DNA from: JAKFEW01 sp036675505
Lineage (GTDB): Bacteria > Cyanobacteriota > Sericytochromatia > S15B-MN24 > JAQBPE01
Direction of reading: 5' to 3'
Length of the DNA stretch: 48,683 nt
NCBI GenBank assembly: GCA_036675505.1
Contig: JAKFEW010000033.1
Location: forward strand, 1-48,683
The notes beneath the pieces are model-generated. The model had not been told where the DNA came from. It did no database searches and worked only from the letters and a program-made list of their open reading frames with translations. A program made the translations under genes and the position numbers. Below, piece by piece: positions 40,414-48,683 of the stretch (position 1 is the stretch's first letter; every line of letters starts with the position of its first letter).

Positions 40414-40734
40414 ATGGTGCCCACCCAATACTACTTGCTCGTTTCGGCCGCGCTCTTTTGCATCGGCCTGGCCGGCTTCGTGTCGCGCCGGAATTTATTC
40501 ATCGTGTTCATGTCGATCGAGCTCATGCTCAACGGCGTGAACCTGAGCTTCCTGGCCTTCTCGCGCCACATCGGCTCGCTCGATGGCCATGTCTTCACGT
40601 TCCTGGTCATCGCGCTCGCCGCGGCGGAAGCCGCGATCGGCCTCGCGATCGTCATCTTGATCTTCAAAAACGCCGGTGCGACGGCCGCGAGCGACGCGCT
40701 CTCGGTCGACAACTACCAGTCCCTCAAGCACTAG
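40414..40734 (+). CDS. nuoK: NADH-quinone oxidoreductase subunit K
   Basis: NuoK is an antiporter-like (MrpC-type) subunit with three transmembrane helices. The 106-residue protein keeps both membrane glutamates needed for proton transfer: Glu36 in MSIELMLN and Glu72 in AAAEAAIGLAI. Length and start agree with the family. It lies 15 bases after nuoJ and 26 bases before nuoL, in the standard order. Confidence 0.97.
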   Translation: MVPTQYYLLVSAALFCIGLAGFVSRRNLFIVFMSIELMLNGVNLSFLAFSRHIGSLDGHVFTFLVIALAAAEAAIGLAIVILIFKNAGATAASDALSVDNYQSLKH

Positions 40735-40760
40735 CCTCAGCCCGATAGGTAGCCCGGATC

Positions 40761-42734
40761 ATGCAATCCACAGCCCTCGTCAGCCTCATTCCGCTCTTCC
40801 CGCTCGTCGGGGCGATCGTGCTCGGCCTCGTGGCCCTGTTCTCGTCGCACCGCGAGGTGGGCCCGGACAAGGGGCTGGTGGGCTTCCTGGCCTGCCTCGG
40901 CCCGATCATGTCGTGCATCGTCGCGACGATGCTCTTCGCGGATCTGCGGACCAACCCCCAGGGCTTCGTACACGTGGCCTTCACCTGGTTCTCGGTCGGC
41001 TCGCTGCATGTCCCGGCCGAGTTCTGGGTCGATCGCCTCTCTGGCGTGATGATCATGATCGTCACGTTCGTCGGCTCGCTGATCCACATCTACTCGGTGG
41101 GCTATATGCAGCACGAGCGCGGTTTTACGCGCTTCTTCGCCTACCTGAATTTGTTCACCTTCTCGATGCTCGTGCTGGTGCTCGCGAAGAACCTCCCGCT
41201 CATGTTCCTGGGCTGGGAGGGCGTCGGCGCCTGCTCCTACCTGCTCATCGGCTACTACTTCACCGAGACCGAGAAGGCGCAGGCCGCGAACAAGGCCTTC
41301 ATCGTCAACCGCATCGGTGACCTCGGCTTCCTCATCGGGATGTTCGTGCTGTTCTGGTACCTGGGCACCAAGGGCGTCTGGACGGTCGACTTCGCGACCA
41401 TCCGCGAGAACGCCCACCTGATCACCCCCGCGATGGCCGGCGTGATCGGCATCCTGCTCTTCGTCGGCGCCTGCGGCAAGAGCGCGCAGATCCCGCTGCA
41501 TGTGTGGCTCGCGGACGCGATGGCCGGCCCCACGCCGGTCTCGGCGCTCATCCACGCCGCCACGATGGTGACGGCGGGCGTCTACATGGTCGCCCGCATG
41601 GCCGCCCTCTACAACCTGGCCCCGAGCACCAGCCACGTCATCGCGATCGTCGGCATGACGACCGCGATCATGGCAGCCACCATCGCGATCACCCAGCACA
41701 ACATCAAGAAGGTGCTGGCCTATTCGACCGTGTCTCAGCTCGGCTACATGTTCGCCGCCGTCGGGGCGGGCGCGTATTCCGCGGGCGTCTTCCACCTCTT
41801 CACCCACGCCTTCTTCAAGGCGCTGCTCTTCCTCGGCGCGGGCGCGGTGATCCACGCGATGCACCACGAGGAAGAGATGGACAACTACGGCGGCCTCTGG
41901 AAGAAGCTGCCCTTCACCGCCACGACCATGCTGATCGGCTGCGTGGCGATCGCCGGCATCCCGCCCCTCGCGGGCTTCTTCTCGAAGGACGCGATCCTGT
42001 TCGCCCAGTGGCAGCAAGGCTGGTACTGGCTCTGGGGCGTGGGCCTCTTCACGTCGTTCCTGACGGCCTTCTACATGTTCCGCATGTGGTTCCTCACCTT
42101 CCTGGGCACACCGCGCGACCACCACGCCTACGACGGCGCCCACGAGGGCCCCGCGGTGATGAACGTGCCGCTCGCGATCCTCGCGGCGGGCACCCTCGTC
42201 GTCGGCTTCCTCGGGCTGCCCGAGGCGATGGGCGGCTCGAAGTTCGCCGCCTGGCTCGCGCCCGCGGTCGGCGCCCACGCCCATCTGCCCGCGGACCTGA
42301 GCGGAAAAGCGCTCGAGGCGGCGACCTACGGCCTTCATCAGACCGAGTACCTGCTCGCGGCCTTCGCCATCCTCGGCGCCGTGGCGGGCATCACGCTCGC
42401 CTTCCTGCGCTACGGCGGCCAGGCCACGCCGGTCTTCGGCAGGGCGCGCGGCCTGTTCGCGCTCTTCCAGAACCGCTACTTCTTCGACCACATCAACGAC
42501 GCCGTCTTCGTGCGCGGCTCGATCGACTTCCTCGGCTGGGGCTTCCGCCACGTCGTGGACCGCTGGATCATCGACGGCCCCATCCGTGGCCTGCCGACGC
42601 TCTATTACAAGTTCTCCGACACCGTCCGCGTCATGCAGAGCGGCGCCGTGCGGACCTACGCTTACGCGATGCTGCTGGGCACCCTGGCCATCTTGTTCGT
42701 CGTGATGTCCGGCTGGTCGCTGCTGCGCTTCTAA
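40761..42734 (+). CDS. nuoL: NADH-quinone oxidoreductase subunit L
   Basis: NuoL is the distal antiporter-like proton-pumping subunit with a long lateral helix. The 657-residue protein has about 16 transmembrane helices. Typical blocks are FLGWEGVGACSYLLIGYYF, KSAQIPLHVWLADAMAGPTPVSALIHAATMVTAGVY, AYSTVSQLGYMFAAVG, HAFFKALLFLGAGAVIHA and GIPPLAGFFSKDAIL. The C-terminal 130 residues contain the lateral helix and the anchoring last helix (LLGTLAILFVVMSGWSLLRF). The length is slightly above that of Escherichia coli NuoL (613). Confidence 0.97.
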   Translation: MQSTALVSLIPLFPLVGAIVLGLVALFSSHREVGPDKGLVGFLACLGPIMSCIVATMLFADLRTNPQGFVHVAFTWFSVGSLHVPAEFWVDRLSGVMIMIVTFVGSLIHIYSVGYMQHERGFTRFFAYLNLFTFSMLVLVLAKNLPLMFLGWEGVGACSYLLIGYYFTETEKAQAANKAFIVNRIGDLGFLIGMFVLFWYLGTKGVWTVDFATIRENAHLITPAMAGVIGILLFVGACGKSAQIPLHVWLADAMAGPTPVSALIHAATMVTAGVYMVARMAALYNLAPSTSHVIAIVGMTTAIMAATIAITQHNIKKVLAYSTVSQLGYMFAAVGAGAYSAGVFHLFTHAFFKALLFLGAGAVIHAMHHEEEMDNYGGLWKKLPFTATTMLIGCVAIAGIPPLAGFFSKDAILFAQWQQGWYWLWGVGLFTSFLTAFYMFRMWFLTFLGTPRDHHAYDGAHEGPAVMNVPLAILAAGTLVVGFLGLPEAMGGSKFAAWLAPAVGAHAHLPADLSGKALEAATYGLHQTEYLLAAFAILGAVAGITLAFLRYGGQATPVFGRARGLFALFQNRYFFDHINDAVFVRGSIDFLGWGFRHVVDRWIIDGPIRGLPTLYYKFSDTVRVMQSGAVRTYAYAMLLGTLAILFVVMSGWSLLRF

Positions 42735-42754
42735 CCCACCAGGATTGAGCTGTA

Positions 42755-44365
42755 ATGTCGTTCTTGCTATCGCTGCTGATCTTCCTGCCCCTCCTCGCGG
42801 GCCTGGCCATCCTCTTCTTCGGTGACGAAGACGAGCAGGGCTTCGCGCGCTGGGGCTCGCTCGTGGTGGCGATCGCCAACGGGCTGCTCTCGATCGGCCT
42901 GTTGGCCGGGGCGGAGCGCGTGGCAGGCGGCATCCAGCTCGCGAGCTTCGAAGAGAAGCGGCCCTGGATCGACGCGCTGGGCATCCAGTACTTCCTGCGC
43001 ACCGACGGGATGTCGACCTTCTTGATCATCCTCGCGACGGCCTGCACGGCGATCGCCATCGCGGCCAGCTGGCGCATCGTTTCGGAGAAGGCCCGCATCT
43101 ATTACGGCTGCATGCTGCTCCTTTCGGGCGGCATGATCGGCGTGCTCGCGGCGGCCGACCTCTTTTGCTTCTACGTGTTCTGGGAAGTGATGCTGATCCC
43201 GGCGTTCTTCCTGATCGGCGTCTTCGGCGGCGAGCAACGCCGCCCGGCCGTGATCAAGTTCGTCATCTATACGATGGTGGGCTCGCTGCTGATGCTGATC
43301 GGCATCACCTACGTCGGCTGGCAGCACTTCGTCCTCAGGGGCAGCTGGACCTTCGCCATCGACGCGCTCTACGGCCTGCCGTTCCGGGATGGCATCGCGA
43401 TGTGGCCCTTCCTCACCTTCCTCGCCGCTTTCGGCATCAAGGCCGCGCTCTTCCCGCTGCACACCTGGCTGCCCGCCGCTTACAGCCAGGCGCCGATGCC
43501 CGTGACCTTCCTGCTCTCGGCCGTCATGGCCAAGCTCGGCATCTATGGCCTGCTGCGCGTCGCGCTGCCGATCTTCCCGGAGGCGGCGCAGGTCGCGATG
43601 CCGGTGCTCGCCGCGCTCGCCACGGCCGGCGTCGTCTACGCCGCCTTCGTGGCGCTCGCCCAGGAAGACGCCCGGCTCGTGGTGGCCTACGCCTCGATCA
43701 GCCACCTCGGCGTGATCCTGCTCGGCGTCTTCTCGCTGACCCACCAGGCGGTGGCGGGCTCGGTCTTCCATATGGTCGGCCATGCCGTCACCACCGGCGC
43801 ACTCTTCCTGCTCGTCGGCTTCATGGCCGAGCGCCGCGGCTCCACGCTGATCGCGGACTGGGGCGGCGCCGCGAAGACGGTGCCCGTCTTCGCCACCTTC
43901 TTCATGCTCTTCATGCTGGCGGCCGTCGGCCTGCCGGGTCTCACGGCGTTCATCGGCGAGTTCATGATCTTCCTGGGCGCCTTCAAGCAGCACGCCACGG
44001 CCACCGCGATCGCGGCGACGTCGATCATCTTCGGCGCGGCGTACATGCTCTGGTGGTACCAGCGCACGATGTTCGGCCCGGTGCAGCACGACGGCGTCGC
44101 GCGCATGGCCGACCTCAACATGCGCGAAGGCGCGCTGCTGATGCCGCTGGTGCTCGCGATCATCGGCCTGGGCGTGTTCCCGCAGCCGATGCTGTCGGCG
44201 ATCGCCCCTTCCACCGCCGCCTACCTCAAGCACTTCGGCGTGGCCGCGGATCCCGCGCCCACGGTCTCGCCCACCAAGGTCGGGCCGCCGGCGCATGGCG
44301 CCGTGACCCACGGCGAGGCCGGCGATGCCGCGCCTGCCGAACACTCGACGCAAGGGATTCACTGA
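42755..44365 (+). CDS. nuoM: NADH-quinone oxidoreductase subunit M
   Basis: NuoM is the second antiporter-like subunit, with about 14 transmembrane helices. The 536-residue protein has FYVFWEVMLIPAFFLIGVFGG with the pumping Glu, KAALFPLHTWLPAAYSQAPMPVTFLLSAVMAKLGIYGLLR with the conserved Lys residues, AYASISHLGVILLG and GLPGLTAFIGEF. A hydrophilic tail of about 40 residues (Pro/Thr/Ala/His-rich) extends past the last helix. Its TGA overlaps the nuoN ATG by one base. Confidence 0.97.
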   Translation: MSFLLSLLIFLPLLAGLAILFFGDEDEQGFARWGSLVVAIANGLLSIGLLAGAERVAGGIQLASFEEKRPWIDALGIQYFLRTDGMSTFLIILATACTAIAIAASWRIVSEKARIYYGCMLLLSGGMIGVLAAADLFCFYVFWEVMLIPAFFLIGVFGGEQRRPAVIKFVIYTMVGSLLMLIGITYVGWQHFVLRGSWTFAIDALYGLPFRDGIAMWPFLTFLAAFGIKAALFPLHTWLPAAYSQAPMPVTFLLSAVMAKLGIYGLLRVALPIFPEAAQVAMPVLAALATAGVVYAAFVALAQEDARLVVAYASISHLGVILLGVFSLTHQAVAGSVFHMVGHAVTTGALFLLVGFMAERRGSTLIADWGGAAKTVPVFATFFMLFMLAAVGLPGLTAFIGEFMIFLGAFKQHATATAIAATSIIFGAAYMLWWYQRTMFGPVQHDGVARMADLNMREGALLMPLVLAIIGLGVFPQPMLSAIAPSTAAYLKHFGVAADPAPTVSPTKVGPPAHGAVTHGEAGDAAPAEHSTQGIH

Positions 44366-45897
44366 TGCTCGCCTACGCGCCCCTCTTCCCTTTCTTCCTG
44401 CTGACCGCCGTCGCGCTCATCGCGATGTTGATGTCCGCGCTCGTCGAGGACGGCGCGAAGGTCGGCTGGTTCACGGCCGCCGGCCTGACCGGCGTGGGTG
44501 TGCTCGCGGTGAACCAGTGGGCCTCGAACGACGGCCCCCACCGCCTGCTCTCGGACGCCGTCACGATCGATGGCTTCTCGTATTTCTTCTATCTGCTGTT
44601 CTGCATCATCGGCGTGGTATCGACCGTCATGGCGATCCCGTACCTCGACCGCGAGCAGGCCCAGCGCGGTGAGTACTACGCCTTGCTCGCGTTCGCGCTC
44701 ACCGGCATGTTCGTGATGGTGTCGTCGGATGACCTGATGACGCTGTTCCTGGGCCTCGAAACGATGTCGCTCGCCGTCTACGTGATGGTGGGCTGGCGCC
44801 GTCACGTGCTGCGCTCGAACGAGGCCGTGCTCAAGTACTTTTTCCTCGGCTCGCTGGCCGCGGCGATCTTCCTCTACGGCATCGCGCTCATCTACGGCTC
44901 GGCGGGCACCACGAACCTCGTGGACATCGCGAGCCTGCTGCACACGCCGGCGCTCAATATGAACCCGGTTTTCGTGCTCGGCTCCTTGATGGTGCTCGCG
45001 GCGGTCGGCTTCAAGGTTGCCGCGTTCCCCTTCCACATGTGGGCGCCGGACGTGTACGAGGGCGCACCCACGCCGGTCACCGCCTTCATGGCGACGGCGG
45101 TCAAGGCGGCGGCTTTCGCGCTCGCGGTCCGCGTCGGCCTGGCGCTCTTCTCGGTGGGCCAGCTCCACGAGATCGGCCAGGCGGTGGTGTGGCACCTCGC
45201 GATCCTGACGATGTTCGTCGGCAACGTCTTCGCGCTGGTGCAGAAGAACATGAAGCGGATGCTGGCTTACTCCAGCATTGCGCATACGGGCTACCTGCTG
45301 GTCGGCATCGCCGCCCTGCCGGACGCCGACGCCGGCGCCGCGATCATGTTCTACCTGGTGGCCTACGCCTTCACGAACCTCGGCGCGCTCGCGTGCGTGG
45401 CCTTTCTCGCGGGCCGCGAAGAGCGGGTGGAGAACATCGAGGACTACGCTGGCATCGCCTGGCGCTACCCGCTGGTGGGCCTCGGCATGGCCATTTGCAT
45501 GTTTTCGCTGATCGGCTTCCCGCCCACCGCCGGCTTCTTCGGCAAGTACTACCTCTTCATCGCGGCGATGAAGGCCAACCTGGCCCCGCTGGTGGTGGTG
45601 GCGGTGATCAACAGCATCCTGTCGGTCTACTATTACCTGCGGGTCATCGTGACGATGTACATGGTCCCGCCCTCAGGCGCCGTCGACCCCGCTGAGAGCC
45701 ACATCCCGGGCCCCACGCGCGCGGTGATCGTCTATGCGTCGATCGCCGTCGTCTGGGCGGGCATCGGCACCGCCAACATCACCGCCTTCCTGCCGGGCGC
45801 GGCGCCGCTCATCACGAGCGCGAAGGACTCGATGAAGTCGCTGATGAGCAAGCCCAAGCCCGAAAGCGAGCGCACCACCACCACCGGCGAACGCTGA
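44365..45897 (+). CDS. nuoN: NADH-quinone oxidoreductase subunit N
   Basis: NuoN is the third antiporter-like subunit. The ATG at 44365 overlaps the nuoM stop (TGATG), giving 510 residues; the frame is open back to 43165 but non-coding there. Conserved blocks are LFLGLETMSLAVYVMVGW, KVAAFPFHMWAPDVYEGAPTPVTAFMATAVKAAAFA, AYSSIAHTGYLLVG and FSLIGFPPTAGFFGKYYLF. The C-terminus ends in a charged Lys/Ser/Thr/Glu tail. It is the last nuo gene. The next gene converges on it with only 8 bases between the stops, and I see no terminator. Confidence 0.97.
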   Translation: MLAYAPLFPFFLLTAVALIAMLMSALVEDGAKVGWFTAAGLTGVGVLAVNQWASNDGPHRLLSDAVTIDGFSYFFYLLFCIIGVVSTVMAIPYLDREQAQRGEYYALLAFALTGMFVMVSSDDLMTLFLGLETMSLAVYVMVGWRRHVLRSNEAVLKYFFLGSLAAAIFLYGIALIYGSAGTTNLVDIASLLHTPALNMNPVFVLGSLMVLAAVGFKVAAFPFHMWAPDVYEGAPTPVTAFMATAVKAAAFALAVRVGLALFSVGQLHEIGQAVVWHLAILTMFVGNVFALVQKNMKRMLAYSSIAHTGYLLVGIAALPDADAGAAIMFYLVAYAFTNLGALACVAFLAGREERVENIEDYAGIAWRYPLVGLGMAICMFSLIGFPPTAGFFGKYYLFIAAMKANLAPLVVVAVINSILSVYYYLRVIVTMYMVPPSGAVDPAESHIPGPTRAVIVYASIAVVWAGIGTANITAFLPGAAPLITSAKDSMKSLMSKPKPESERTTTTGER

Positions 45898-45905
45898 CTG
45901 ACCGC

Positions 45906-46886
45906 TCAGGACGGCGGGGGGAAGAGCGTGCTCATGTGGGGCACGCCCTTGAAGTGGAGGTGCAGGTGGCTGAGCGGGTAGACCGCGGCCCGTAGGCGGG
46001 CGTTGTCCACGCTGCCGAGGAGCGCGGCGTGGGAAACGGGGGCGGACTGGGCGATCAGGCCGTCGACTTTCTCGGCATGCTGGTTGACCTGCCGCGCCTG
46101 CTTCCACTGGGTGACCGCCTGGTGGGTCTTGCGGGTGGCTTCGGCGTCGGACAGGAAGAGCTGGGCGAGCAGCGGCAGCCAGGGGCGCAGCGGGGGAATC
46201 ACGCCGGCCTGCTCGGCGGCCGGCATCAGCGCGGGCTCGACCAGCGGCCAGGGCTTGCGGCCGGTCGGCAAGCCGGTGGCCTCGAGGGCCACGTCGGCCA
46301 GCGTCAGGCGCGGCGAGACGTAGGCCATCACCTCGCGGGCGAGCTTGAGGGCCTGGTCGAATGCGCGGCGGGCGCCGAGGCCTGTGCGGTCGTCCGGGCC
46401 GCCGCCCGAGCGCGAGAAGGCGTCGACGCCCGGCAGCGGCGGGAGCGGACGAGGTGGGGCGCCAGGCGTGCCGGGACGGGGGGGCGCCACAGGCGGCCGG
46501 CCCGGCGCGGGGCCGAGCTTCTGGGTGGCGCTACGCGGCGCGAGCCCGCGAATCAGCGCCACGTCAGGGCCCGGGTGGCCGCCGGGCTTCGGCTGGGGCC
46601 TTGGTTCGGCTTGCGGCGCCGGCTTGCCGGCTTGGCGCAGGTGGTCGCCCAGCTGCTGGGCCCGGTTCGCGGCGTCGGCGAGCGTGACGAGGTCGAAGCC
46701 CTCGAGCTTCTGCAGCGTCTCGAGCGCCGCGTCGTTCGGCACCTGCTTCAGCGCCACGGCCGTGTCGTGGGCGATGCGGTCCATCAGGTGCACGCGCCGC
46801 ATGAGCTCACGCTCGCGCGAGCTCTCGTCCCAGGCCTGCGGCCGGCCGAAGATGTCCGGGAAGTCGGCCCGCACGCCCAGGCTCAC
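45906..46886 (-). CDS. hypothetical protein with a Pro/Gly-rich linker; true start uncertain
   Basis: No family is recognised. From the GTG at 46886 the protein has 326 residues. It has an N-terminal helical part (about 1-85), a Pro/Gly/Arg-rich linker (about 88-160), and a C-terminal helical part (about 165-326) that holds the hydrophobic WLPLLAQLFLSDAEAT and ends in HLHLHFKGVPHMSTLFPPPS. The coding pattern continues upstream of the GTG in the same frame for about 38 codons, with a helix-like stretch (GIEDRVRRERSRVERALGFA). No ATG, GTG or TTG occurs there. GGAGG at 47007-47011 precedes two ATC codons, the second at 47000. There is no signal peptide. The gene is divergent from the kinase gene and may share its control region. 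Confidence 0.65.
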   Translation of the reverse strand: MSLGVRADFPDIFGRPQAWDESSRERELMRRVHLMDRIAHDTAVALKQVPNDAALETLQKLEGFDLVTLADAANRAQQLGDHLRQAGKPAPQAEPRPQPKPGGHPGPDVALIRGLAPRSATQKLGPAPGRPPVAPPRPGTPGAPPRPLPPLPGVDAFSRSGGGPDDRTGLGARRAFDQALKLAREVMAYVSPRLTLADVALEATGLPTGRKPWPLVEPALMPAAEQAGVIPPLRPWLPLLAQLFLSDAEATRKTHQAVTQWKQARQVNQHAEKVDGLIAQSAPVSHAALLGSVDNARLRAAVYPLSHLHLHFKGVPHMSTLFPPPS

Positions 46887-47066
46887 CTCGCGCGCGAAGC
46901 CGAGGGCGCGCTCGACGCGCGAACGTTCGCGGCGGACCCGGTCTTCGATGCCGGCCGCCGGCGTGGGCAGACCCAGGTTGCTGCTTCGCCGCTTGTCGAT
47001 GATTGACCTCCGGGGTTCGCTCCGTTAGGCTGACCAAAGTCTAGCACGCCTGCTGGGTGCCCGCCG

Positions 47067-48683
47067 TTGACCTCACCGCTCGCCGATCACACGCCTCCCG
47101 GCTATACGCCCATCGGCCTCCTGGGCCAGGGCGCGTTCGGTGTCGTCCTCGAGGCGGTGGACCCGCGTGGCCGGCGCGCCGCGCTCAAGGTGATGGCCCC
47201 CGCGGCCGCCCACAGGCCGGAGGCGGTCTGGCAGTTCCTCGGCGAGCACCGGCGCCTGGCGCGCCTGCGGCACCCGGGCTTCCCCGAGGCGTTCGAGGCC
47301 GGCACGATGCCGGATGGCCGGCCGTACTACGCGATGGCGCTGGCGACGGGCGAGACGCCCGCGGGCCCCCTCACGCCGGCCCGCGTGCGCGCCGTCATCG
47401 GCGCGGCCGCGGAGGCCCTGGCCTACCTCCACCGGCAAGGCTGGGTGCATGGCGACCTCAAGCCCGAGAACCTGCGCGTCACCCCTGAGGGGCGCGTGGC
47501 GCTGATCGACGTGGGGCTGATGGCGCCGGTCGGCCAGCGACGGGAGGCGGTCGCGGGCACCCTGGAATACCTGGCGCCCGAGGCCTTCCGCCTCGCGCCG
47601 GTGGCCCCGGCGGCGGACCTGTACGCGCTCGGGGCGCTGGGCTATTCGCTCTGGACCGGCGCCACGCCGTTCGGCGGGACCGCGACGGAGCTCGTGCGCG
47701 CGCACCTGCACGCGCCGCCGCCGGCGATCGCCGGCGCCGACGCGGACCCCGACCTCGCGCGGCTGCTCACGAGCCTGCTCGCCAAGGATCCTGCCCGCCG
47801 CCCGGCCTCGGCCGGGGCGGTGCTGGTGGCGCTCGGCCTCGCGCCGGCGTCCGCGGCCGAGGAGCCGGTGGCGCTGGTGGGTGGCACGTTCGTGGGCCGG
47901 GTCGATGCGCTCGCCGCCTGGGACCAGGCGCTCGCGACCGATGGAGCCGCCTGGCTCGCCCTGGTCGGCGGTCCCGGCGAGGGCAAGAGCCGGGTGTTGG
48001 ACGAGCTGCGGCTCGTGGCCCAGGCGGCGGGACGGAGCTGGCTCGGCGCGGCCTGCGCCCAGGCCACCGGCGCGCCGGCGGCGCCGCTGCGGGCGGTGGT
48101 GGCGCAGGCCCTCGCCCTCGCCCGTCGCGAGCCTTCCACCGCCACGGCGGACTGGCTGGGCGGCGAGATCCCGCAGGCGCTGCGCGAGCTGGAGCCACCG
48201 GCCCGCCAGGTGGCGCTGCGCGCGGCGGCGGCCGCGGACCTCGCGGGCGCGGCCGCGACGCTCGGCGGGCTCGCCGTCGGGCTCGACGATTGGCAGCAGG
48301 CCGACGAGGCCGGCCGGGCGTTCCTGGCGTTCCTGCGCGGCCTCGAGCCGGCGCCGCCGATCGCCTGGGCGATCACGCTAGACCCGGAAGCGCCGGACCT
48401 CGCGGCGATCGCCACCGCCGGCGCGCGCGTGGACCTCGGCCCGCTCGAGCCGGCCGAGGCGCACGCCTTGCTCGCGGCCCGGCTCGGCGGCGCGCCACCG
48501 CCCGAGCTCGAGGCAAGGCTCGCCGAGGTCGCCGGCGGCAACCCGGCCCTGCTCGACCTCACGCTCGAGCACCTCGTGGCGACCGGCGCCCTGCGCCGCG
48601 GCCCCGCCGGCTGGACGGTGGCCGAGGGGGCCGCGGGGGCCGACCTGCCCGTCGGGCTCGCGGCCATCTGGCGCGCGCGCCTC
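47067..48683 (+). CDS. Ser/Thr protein kinase fused to a P-loop ATPase domain (3' end outside window)
   Basis: The frame runs from a TTG at 47067 to the window edge without a stop (539 residues seen). The kinase domain (about 13-255) has the glycine loop GQGAFGVV at 20-27 and the ATP lysine Lys41 in ALKV. The catalytic loop VHGDLKPEN has Asp130, where HGD replaces the usual HRD. DVG at 148-150 replaces DFG, and APE is at 170-172. From about 280 a second domain begins, with Walker A GGPGEGKS at 301-308 and a Walker B-like LDDW near 406-409. This resembles the AAA_16 ATPases of PknK-type sensor kinases or of STAND proteins. The loss of the HRD arginine suggests activation without loop phosphorylation. 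The start is the only in-frame candidate before the glycine loop; the Shine-Dalgarno is weak. The C-terminal domains are unknown. Confidence 0.88.
   Translation, partial: MTSPLADHTPPGYTPIGLLGQGAFGVVLEAVDPRGRRAALKVMAPAAAHRPEAVWQFLGEHRRLARLRHPGFPEAFEAGTMPDGRPYYAMALATGETPAGPLTPARVRAVIGAAAEALAYLHRQGWVHGDLKPENLRVTPEGRVALIDVGLMAPVGQRREAVAGTLEYLAPEAFRLAPVAPAADLYALGALGYSLWTGATPFGGTATELVRAHLHAPPPAIAGADADPDLARLLTSLLAKDPARRPASAGAVLVALGLAPASAAEEPVALVGGTFVGRVDALAAWDQALATDGAAWLALVGGPGEGKSRVLDELRLVAQAAGRSWLGAACAQATGAPAAPLRAVVAQALALARREPSTATADWLGGEIPQALRELEPPARQVALRAAAAADLAGAAATLGGLAVGLDDWQQADEAGRAFLAFLRGLEPAPPIAWAITLDPEAPDLAAIATAGARVDLGPLEPAEAHALLAARLGGAPPPELEARLAEVAGGNPALLDLTLEHLVATGALRRGPAGWTVAEGAAGADLPVGLAAIWRARL

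Noticed and set aside
40737..42551. 604-codon open frame opposite nuoL
   Set aside because: It is composition-driven; nuoL on the other strand has all family blocks.

Overview
The window is about 48.7 kb of very GC-rich, gene-dense bacterial chromosome. Three things point to a diderm cell: a beta-barrel protein with one N-terminal SLH domain and a terminal Phe, many LAGC/LTAC-type lipoproteins, and a complete 14-subunit complex I. The SLH porin, the PATAN/DUF4388 protein, the Ycf46-like AAA protein, the cyanophycinase and NHLP-type RiPP leader suggest a non-photosynthetic relative of Cyanobacteria (Sericytochromatia-like). That placement is inference. No rRNA or other phylogenetic marker was tested.

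Layout. 1-4.4 kb: a secreted two-lobed cyanophycinase, two small unknown proteins, a lipoprotein and rsmI. 4.5-8.8 kb: a PspA/IM30 operon with an anchored coiled-coil protein, an AAA ATPase and a TPR protein. 8.9-13.5 kb: tRNA-Gly(GCC) with its promoter and terminator, then three exported lipoproteins, the last a GH13 amylase. 13.9-15.7 kb: a regulator with three HTH units, a single-domain response regulator and, on the other strand, an orphan NHLP-leader RiPP precursor. 15.8-21.4 kb: ruvB, then an aromatic amino acid cluster (ilvE-like aminotransferase, pheA, an attenuator with a Phe/Tyr-rich leader peptide, aroH, DAHP synthase, tyrA). 21.4-31.3 kb: clpS, a lipoprotein, and minus-strand runs holding rplS, mglA, a Roadblock protein, a PATAN protein, a degenerate D12 methylase, a lipoprotein, the SLH porin, and GAF, PilZ and LysM proteins. 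31.5-45.9 kb: nuoA to nuoN. 45.9 kb to the end: an unknown protein and a Ser/Thr kinase-ATPase fusion cut off by the window edge.

How they work together. pheA, aroH, the DAHP synthase, tyrA and the aminotransferase cover entry to the shikimate pathway and the chorismate-to-Phe/Tyr branch. The leader peptide and its competing hairpins would make aroH-aroF-tyrA expression depend on charged tRNA-Phe and tRNA-Tyr. The nuo operon gives a proton-pumping NADH:quinone oxidoreductase. The PATAN, Roadblock and MglA genes look like a cell-polarity or surface-motility switch.

The most notable items are the Phe/Tyr attenuator, the orphan NHLP precursor, and a short dispersed repeat seen four times, each just 5' of a gene and twice inside the nuo operon. 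Many starts are GTG or TTG, and pheA appears to use CTG.
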